A model generated the notes under the pieces. The model worked only from the letters and a program-made list of their open reading frames with translations. It did not search any database and had not been told where the DNA came from. Of a stretch of DNA of 64,000 nucleotides, positions 58,169-64,000 are shown in pieces. The stretch is from Carya illinoinensis (Eukaryota > Streptophyta > Magnoliopsida > Fagales > Juglandaceae), in assembly GCF_018687715.1 (NCBI RefSeq), contig NC_056758.1:5146001-5210000 (forward strand), given 5' to 3'. Within the stretch, counting starts at the first letter, position 1; each line of letters begins with the position of its first letter. Made by a program: the position numbers and the translations under genes.

Positions 58169-58493
58169 TGTTATGAAAAGAAGTGTGAGAGAAAATTCAA
58201 ATGGGATAGCCACTATGAGTCTGCTACTTCAGAGAGAGAGAGAGAGATTGATGGGAAGTTTTTATTTAATAAAATGAACCTTGAATGATATTCATATATA
58301 TAGGAGTACAAACGAGTTTAGGTATAGCTGAAATCTTAATTGATGGCTAAAGGAGGTCAATTATGACGACTAAAGGCGGTCATAATTTATGGCTAAAGAT
58401 GGTCTTAATTGATGGCTAAACATGGTCTTAATTGATTGCTAAACATGGTCTTAATTGACGGCTAAAGATGGTCATACAAATATATTTATAACA
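58169..58493 (-). repeat. 5' LTR of copia copy 5
   Basis: On the plus strand it starts TGTTATGAAAAGAAGTGTG and ends TATATTTATAACA, 325 bp. It includes a (GA)n tract near 58,240 and the GGTCTTAATTGATGGCTAAA repeats also found in the other LTR. Confidence 0.88.
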
Positions 58494-59286
58494 ATATTTT
58501 TATTGTTGGAATTGTAATTTTAAATTTATACTCATATTTGTTAATATTTAGATTGTAATATTTTTTTTTTATCATAAGTTAAAATCTAAAAAATATTAAT
58601 ATCTTTTGTTAGTAGGTAGTCTAATTATTATTTTTTAGATATTGTAGCTACTAATAAATATAGATTAATTTTTATGTGAAATTATATTAATCAAGTCAAA
58701 TGGATTATGCGGATTAGTTCAACTCATTTATATGAAACAGATTGAAATAAGTCATATCATGCTGATTTATTTTTAATTAATTATTAAACGGCTCAAAATA
58801 GATGACATAACACCACCTGTTATATAAATGAATTTAGTGAGGATTTGAAGATATGACACGTTTAGTTTAACGGGTTGAGTTTGGATTGAGCCATATAATT
58901 GAATATCCATGATTTAACATGACCCACAAACACAAATTGCCATCCTTAACTGTGAATAGGTTACCGATTGTAGCTGGAATTCACTTTACAATAAAAATGG
59001 TAAAATAACTATATAATCTAAAGTTCTAAACTACAACATCAAGTTAGTTCAATATGTAAATTTATTTTTATAAAATCTTTTTATAACTAAAATATTTTTT
59101 AAATTATATTCTTATTCTTTTATTAAATAAACTTGTTCCTTAAACATAAAAATTCAACCTTATATTACTTTATATGGAAAACTCAGTTAGACTCGATTAC
59201 GATTTACAAAATAATTTTTCATAAAACTCGAATAAACTGGTGTACTTAGTTGGATATATTATAATAGACATATTATATTTATATAA

Positions 59287-59480
59287 GGAAAATGCTTTGG
59301 GATCCGAATTTGGATCCCGAATTTGTGTCCCAAACACTTTTTTTTTTTAACTTAGTGATTAAGAAAGTGTTTTTTAATGATGTTGTGATTTTTTTTTTAA
59401 ATATTTAAAAGTATAAAAAAATCAATTTATTTTACCTTATTGGGTGGGTATTCGGGTTACATTCAGGACTCTTTATATAA
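59287..59480 (+). repeat. MITE-like repeat, family G, copy 2
   Basis: It starts GGAAAATGCTTTGGGATCCG and includes TTAGTGATTAAGAAAGTG, parallel to the minus strand of 52,340-52,580. The right end is diverged and approximate. Confidence 0.5.
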
Positions 59481-59668
59481 TATATTACATATGAAGTAAC
59501 AATATTTTTAATATTATATTAATATAATTTTGATACTAGACCAATATTTAAAAATTTTAAATTTTGATTCATTTATGTTATTTATTTATTATTCATTATT
59601 TTTACATTGAGAAAATAAGAAATTTAAAATAAGTTTTCTAGCTAATCAAGCTCGGTTAAGCATCTTGT

Positions 59669-59935
59669 TTAGATGTTGAACTGAGTTGATTTGAATTGAG
59701 TTCTTTATGAATAATAGTGAGTCAAGATGGTGGAATGAGTTTTGTGAGGTCTACGGAAGATGAATTTAGATGTGTTTAGCTATATTTATAAAAAATTGAA
59801 AAAATGTGTGGGTCCTACATATAAAAATGTGTTAATTTGTAAAAAGTTATTAAATTTACGTGTAAAGAGATTTTGAATCGAATGATTTTTAATGATATCA
59901 GAATTGTATGTTTGATATTTGGATAAGTCTAAAAT
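59669..59935 (+). repeat. MITE-like repeat, family D, copy 2
   Basis: It contains TTGAGTTCTTTATGAATAAT and is homologous, in reverse orientation, to 1-345. It has no coding capacity. Confidence 0.5.
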
Positions 59936-60129
59936 ATAATGCAGTTGAGATGAATTGTGCTCGTTTAAAGAAGCCTAAATTTTATACAAATCAAGCCGAG
60001 TTTCGAGCTTAATGTTAGAGCTCAACTCATATACAAGCTAAGCTCGAGCCGAGTTTTAAGATATTTGAGCCAAGTTTAGACGGTTTCAACTTGCCTAAAC
60101 TCAACTTGAATAAACCCATGCATGCTGCT

Positions 60130-60508
60130 TGAGTTTTTTTTAACTTGGGGCAAGTTCCTTTGTTAAGTTTATCAATCATATGCGTTTCTGTCCTTGAGTC
60201 ATTGTTGAAATCTCAGAGCCTTAAACGAAGGGTACGATACATACATAGGCTGACTATAATATTTATTGCTACTCTCATAAATTTTTCAAGAAATAATAAA
60301 TATTTACTAAATGTCTTTTGTTAATAAATACACGCTTCTTGAGTTTTTGAACTTGAATTTATCAATTATATGCATTTCTCTCCTCGAGTTATTGTTAAAA
60401 TCTAAGAGCTTTAAATTAAGGATACGATACATAAATAGGCTGACTGTAGTATTTATTGCTCATCTCATAAATTTTATAGGAAATAATAAATATTTAATAA
60501 ATTTCCTA
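60130..60508 (+). repeat. Imperfect tandem duplication, 190-bp offset
   Basis: Sequence around TACGATACATACATAGGCTG at 60,233 recurs 190 bp later as TACGATACATAAATAGGCTG at 60,423. The surrounding bases match from about 60,130-60,315 to 60,340-60,508. The copies differ by about one base in six. Confidence 0.75.
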
Positions 60509-61558
60509 AAGTGAATCATCATGTTGAGTTCTTGTAGTTTTGATAAGAAGTTGAGTAGATTTGTTGTGTATTATAAACCGTTTCTAATATTAATTTTTCT
60601 AACAAAAATACAATTCTAAAATGAAACGGGTATCTGAAAAATAAAATCCATGAATTGCAATGAAGGCAAGTCTCCAAAACCATTGCTCTTAACAGAAGTG
60701 ATATTGATGGTAGCTACAGGTCTCCAAAATCATTTCTAAATAGCATTCATATTGCAGAACCAGCAACCAAACAGGTTTTTTGTTACACTAAACGGGCCTT
60801 CGTTCTTTCATAAGGGCAATAATTAATTGCATACTTCAGTCTGATTCCAGAATCCAGATAGGCCAACAATCAATCCCAGACATGCACAGCAACTTTTGTT
60901 GGATTTTTATCGTTCAAAAGGCTGTATGAATACTAATTTTGCGTACACAGAACCAGCTGAGAGTCTGAGCCTTTCTGATGGAAAAAACTGAATCAGAAAG
61001 AAAAGTAAACACTGACACAATTTGACAACGAGATGGCACATGCAAGTTCAGGAATCACTCAGTCTATGAAACAATCAGAGAAGCTAGTGTCTCAACCGCT
61101 TCTCTAGATTTGAAAAACCTTCAAATACCAGAGAAAATGTAGCTCCGTCCCTTGACACGATCATTTTATATCTGAGGTTCTTAATGGTGCCTGACATTGT
61201 GTTTCACCCCTTTTTTCTCATTTCACTACGATGTATAACCGAATATAGAGTTTTCTTAATTCCTTGGTCTGTAACCAAGGGTTTATTTTTTTCACAAGAC
61301 ATTCTTCAACAATCACCTTGGTTAAATAGAGTATAAGATAATATTACTATAAAAATTACCACAGCAAAAGACATTTTGAAGATTTTTTTCTCTATGGGTT
61401 TTATTACTGGCAACATCTTGCATACAACATCTTACATAAAGATGCAGAGAGGAAGAGAGTGACTCAATGATATCATATAAATCTCCAAACCCATAACAAA
61501 ATACTGCTAATCCAGATTCTCTTCCATCAACTTATTCAGAATAACAGAGATTAATGGC
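60509..61558. other. Intergenic DNA and probable 3' UTR of the MADS-box gene
   Basis: No coding frame of note is present. The sequence immediately before 61,559 is likely the 3' untranslated region of the minus-strand MADS-box gene. I found no other feature to support. Confidence 0.4.
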
Positions 61559-62137
61559 CTACGGTGCAGCCTTTGGGTTGGAGACTGGGAAATCAGAAGC
61601 TCCACCAGAGTTGGCAGCAACAGATGGCGCAGAACCCTGGGCCAGACGTTCCGCCATGGTCTTGAGTACTTTTCCCCTAAGTTTTTCCATTGCAGCATGC
61701 TGGATCTTCAGCTCCTCATAGCTGAGTTCCTCAACTGGAGTAACAAACCAGCTGCTTACCTGGCCTTCCTTCTTCAGCTGCTCTAGTTCCTCCCCTCGTT
61801 TCTTTTCAGCTTCCAATTGCTCAAGCAGATCAGAATATTGCTTCTCCAGGTCACGAAGGACTCTCTCTTGGTGAGCCTCTGCTTCCAGAATTGTAGCAGC
61901 ATCTGGCTTCCCACGGTGGCCAAGCATGATTATTACATCCTCAACAGAGTCATGACCAGAGTAGAACAGCTTTGCACCAGGAGAGAAGATGATATCGTCG
62001 GTCTCAACAGCACATATGGTACAAAGTTCACCGGCCTTCTTGAAGAGGCCAGATCGTCGTTTTGAGAAAGAAACCTGCCGAGCATTTGCTCCTTGCATTG
62101 GCTTCTTTTGAGTCTTTTTGCAGCCCATGTTCATCAT
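61559..62137 (-). CDS. Type I (M-alpha) MADS-box transcription factor, AGL61/AGL62-like
   Basis: An intact, intronless frame of 192 residues begins at ATG 62,137; the Met at residue 4 (MGCKKTQKK) is an alternative start. The MADS domain covers about residues 4-62, with ARQVSFSKRRSGLFKKAGEL, CTICAVETDDIIFSPG and the LFYSGHDSVEDVI edge. Residues about 83-125 (ERVLRDLEKQYSDLLEQLE and on) form a coiled coil. The short C-terminus has a VEELSYEELKIQHAAMEKLR segment seen in AGL62-like proteins. There is no K-box, and the absence of introns fits the type I class. Relatives control endosperm and female gametophyte development by dimerising with other type I MADS proteins. The basic region begins KKTQKKPMQGANA, which is less typical than the usual KIEMKKI-type sequence, so DNA binding may differ. 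Confidence 0.9.
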   Translation of the reverse strand: MMNMGCKKTQKKPMQGANARQVSFSKRRSGLFKKAGELCTICAVETDDIIFSPGAKLFYSGHDSVEDVIIMLGHRGKPDAATILEAEAHQERVLRDLEKQYSDLLEQLEAEKKRGEELEQLKKEGQVSSWFVTPVEELSYEELKIQHAAMEKLRGKVLKTMAERLAQGSAPSVAANSGGASDFPVSNPKAAP

Positions 62138-62550
62138 ACTTGCACTTTACAGAAGTACTTGAAGAGCGATGGGTCTTGAGAAATTCTGAGGAGGGATGCT
62201 GGTTTTATAGGGCTTTGGTGCCTTAACCAACCATCAAACCTATTTAATTCTCATTTCTGAACAGTTGTCCACCTTTCTTTCCATTTATTACCTCTGTGAT
62301 ATGAAATTATGAGAGAATCTTATCATTCCTGTGGATAGATAATGAAAGTTCCAAATATCGTATGTTCTTAATTCGCAAGGGGAAAAGTATAATTGAATGT
62401 TTGTAAGTAGGCTAGAATATGAGTTAATTCCTCAATAAGCCTACAAAGTTATTTAAAGAGATGAGTAATGCCAATCCATTTATTGAAACTTCTCATTTAC
62501 TATTTTGGAAGTCTTGAGCATAACAAATGGTTCAGAGAAATGATATTTGC

Positions 62551-62690
62551 AGTCTTAGGGTATGCAAGCCTCACGCGCGCCCTTTGAAAAAAGTGGGTGA
62601 ATCTGAGACCCACATGAAAAAATTATTTTTCTAACAGTGGACCCCACTTTTTTCAAAAGGAGTGCGCGGGACTTCCACACTTTATGACTG
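62551..62690. repeat. Snap-back MITE upstream of the MADS-box gene
   Basis: Two arms of about 45 bp are inverted around a short centre (62,598-62,642). The left arm contains CTCACGCGCGCCCTTTGAAA and AAAGTGGG; the right arm contains CCCACTTTTTTCAAAAGGAG and TGCGCGGG. Folded, it would form a long hairpin. It lies about 415 bp upstream of the MADS ATG. Confidence 0.75.
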
Positions 62691-63710
62691 TATCTAACAT
62701 TACTCAATCTTTTTATAGGTAAACTTAAATTTTATAGATAATAGTAATATACTAATATGCACCAAGTATATGGGACTTATACAAGAGAAAGAACCTAGTT
62801 AAGAACTAAAAAAGACCAAAGAAAGACATGGAGACTTGTAAGTATGAAAAAAAGACACAGAATGAAAAAACACATGGAGACTTATAAGTAAGAAAAAATA
62901 GTTAGCCCAAGAAAATCAATAGCTATTGGTCACAAAAACAAAGTATGAAAAAAAGACTTCTAATTTCATCCATTGATTACAAATGGCTGATAAATTAGAA
63001 TGTATAATCCTTATGATTACAGGGATACTCTATTAAAGTGGTCCAACTCATCCTAGGACAAAAAAACCGTGAAAACAGTTCATATGCGGTAATTTAACGC
63101 TTCATGTTCATCTTGAACAACCAGACTTGTGAAATTCCTTGATGAAAAAAGTTATTTTATTATGAGCTTTAAAAAAGGTAAGAAAATAAAAACGAGAAAA
63201 AGATAGATAATCTTTCTTGCCTCCAGTAATTATCTAGAGCTGTTTTGATGTTTCTATACTCTGGTACCTGAAAAGAAAACCTAAGCACTGGCAAACCACG
63301 TGCCATCAGATTGTGATATGGAATTAGCAAGGCAGGTTTCATGTCAATCAAGCAGTGGTTAGCCTGAAATTCTGAAGGACTCACAATCACATGAAACTAA
63401 TTTTTCAAAGATTATAAATGCCTTTCCTTGCTTGGAAAAGCCTTCCTTTTTCAAACAAATGGTCCCAGAGTTCCTTAAGGCCTTAACCTCCTCTTATAAC
63501 TCATATTTTCTAGGCCCCTCAACTTCTGAGACGGGGAAAAATGTATTATTCACTGACCCCACCAGTGTAAGGATCCATGAAGTTTTTGTGGTGGTCTCCA
63601 ATGTACCAACGTATATAAGTTGGATCCAAGTTCGTGTTGGTTAGATTTCCTTCACCCTGGAAACAATGTCTGAGGACCAGCATTTTGCCAGAAAATTATT
63701 TATATATTAT
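62691..63710. other. Intergenic DNA, no supportable gene
   Basis: Two short open frames (63,169-63,390 minus; 63,432-63,644 plus) are present without recognisable domains. The minus frame contains a stretch (ANHCLIDMKPALLIPYHNLM) that could be an exon of a gene running in from the right, but I cannot support it. Confidence 0.35.
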
Positions 63711-63890
63711 GAGCAATGCTATACACCACACCATCATCCCATTTGCATCCCACTATATATGATGTGACGCATTTATTACTATTTGATGATAAAGAAGCAT
63801 TCAATAAATGATCATACAATAGTGATAAATATGCCATATCTTACTTAGTGGGATGCAAATAGGATGGTAGTATGGCGTATAGAATTTTCC
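63711..63890. mobile_element. MITE with 9-bp target duplication
   Basis: The 180-bp element is flanked by ATATATTAT at 63,702-63,710 and 63,891-63,899. Its ends are inverted: GAGCAATGCTATACACCAC at the left, and GGAAAATTCTATACGCCAT as the reverse complement of the right. Inverted similarity extends inward to CATTTGCATCCCACT at the left and AGTGGGATGCAAATAGG at the right. The duplication length suggests a Mutator- or hAT-type origin. Confidence 0.85.
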
Positions 63891-64000
63891 ATATATTATA
63901 TATCTTTCAAGAATTATTGTATAGAGAACAAGCACAGCTTAGATAAACAGACTATATGCATGGAATTTCAACAAACCCTGAAGGTTAAACTTTAGATTTG

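Larger units (their letters stand above)
53363..58493 (-). mobile_element. Ty1/copia element, copy 5 (minus strand), with antisense module
   Basis: LTRs are at 53,363-53,660 (3') and 58,169-58,493 (5'), both containing GAAAAGAAGTGTGAGAGAAA and ending, on the plus strand, TTTATAACA. ATATT flanks both sides (53,358-53,362; 58,494-58,498), with the first bases of the left LTR altered. On the minus strand the 5' LTR is followed by GTGATCAGCACGAGAT, the primer-site type of copia copies 1 and 4. RT/RNase H lies at 54,431-53,870, with decayed gag and IN from 57.9 to 56 kb. Between them lie two genes reading on the plus strand, antisense to pol. Confidence 0.85.
53116..58948. repeat. Non-autonomous DNA element split by copia copy 5
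   Basis: The left end (GGGTGGCAATATGTGACATG) and the reverse complement of the right end (GGATGGCAATTTGTGTTTGT) form imperfect terminal inverted repeats. Both sides carry degenerate ACCCGTT/GGGTTGA motifs typical of a dispersed plant repeat. Without the nested copia element it is about 0.7 kb. No clear target duplication was found, so the family is undetermined. Confidence 0.45.

Noticed and set aside
63169..63390. Minus-strand frame as an exon of a gene extending beyond the window
   Set aside because: One segment looks protein-like, but no family was recognised and no convincing splice signals were established, so it is only noted.
1..64000. tRNA or rRNA genes
   Set aside because: No clover-leaf gene was recognised by eye; the only box A/box B pairs found belong to SINEs. 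A tRNAscan run would be needed to exclude them.

Overview
The window looks like nuclear DNA of a flowering plant, most likely a woody eudicot. The reasons are an AT-rich background, plant Ty1/copia and Ty3/gypsy-type LTR elements nested in one another, tRNA-derived SINEs and MITEs, and host genes of clearly plant type (ZRK-like pseudokinase, type I MADS-box, plant COX6a, NFS1). I see no bacterial, organellar or viral replicon features. Species cannot be fixed from the sequence; Fagales is only an impression.

Layout. 1-3.2 kb: intergenic DNA with a MITE-like repeat. 3.2-30.7 kb: a tandem pair of ZRK-like kinase genes. The left copy is a pseudogene split by transposons between 3,803 and about 12,886, with a second stack of transposons just 3' of it (13,744-28,090). 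The right copy (about 29.5-30.56 kb) keeps a long kinase-like frame but has lost its expected start frame in a GA repeat. The second stack is three levels deep: a minus-strand copia element (13,744-28,090) contains a gypsy-type solo LTR (16,522-26,338), which contains a SIRE-like copia element (16,707-25,968). The two inner insertions have exact 5-bp target duplications; that of the outer element is degenerate.

31-42.7 kb is the gene-rich island: a SINE, then NFS1 (mitochondrial cysteine desulfurase, minus strand), divergent from a gene for a Glu/Lys/Asn-rich membrane-anchored protein (36,612-38,264, plus), then COX6A (four exons, minus strand, 42,615-39,709, with a SINE in intron 1). NFS1 and COX6a both serve mitochondria: Fe-S cluster sulfur supply and complex IV.

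42.8-58.5 kb is again transposon-derived. A copia-type element (42,811-51,657) starts about 200 bp upstream of the COX6A start codon. It carries host gene fragments (U2AF35, probably REX1-B) behind its primer-binding site and is itself broken by a 3.2-kb solo LTR (43,307-46,484). A related minus-strand copia element lies at 53,363-58,493. 58.5-64 kb holds MITE-like repeats and one intronless type I MADS-box gene (61,559-62,137, minus).

The most unusual feature is a pair of antisense genes encoding coiled-coil proteins. They occur in three copia elements of two different kinds (23.0-24.1 kb; 50.1-50.5 kb; 54.8-55.9 kb), always opposite to pol. The second gene has a TATA box at the same distance (about 105 bp) from its ATG in all three copies.
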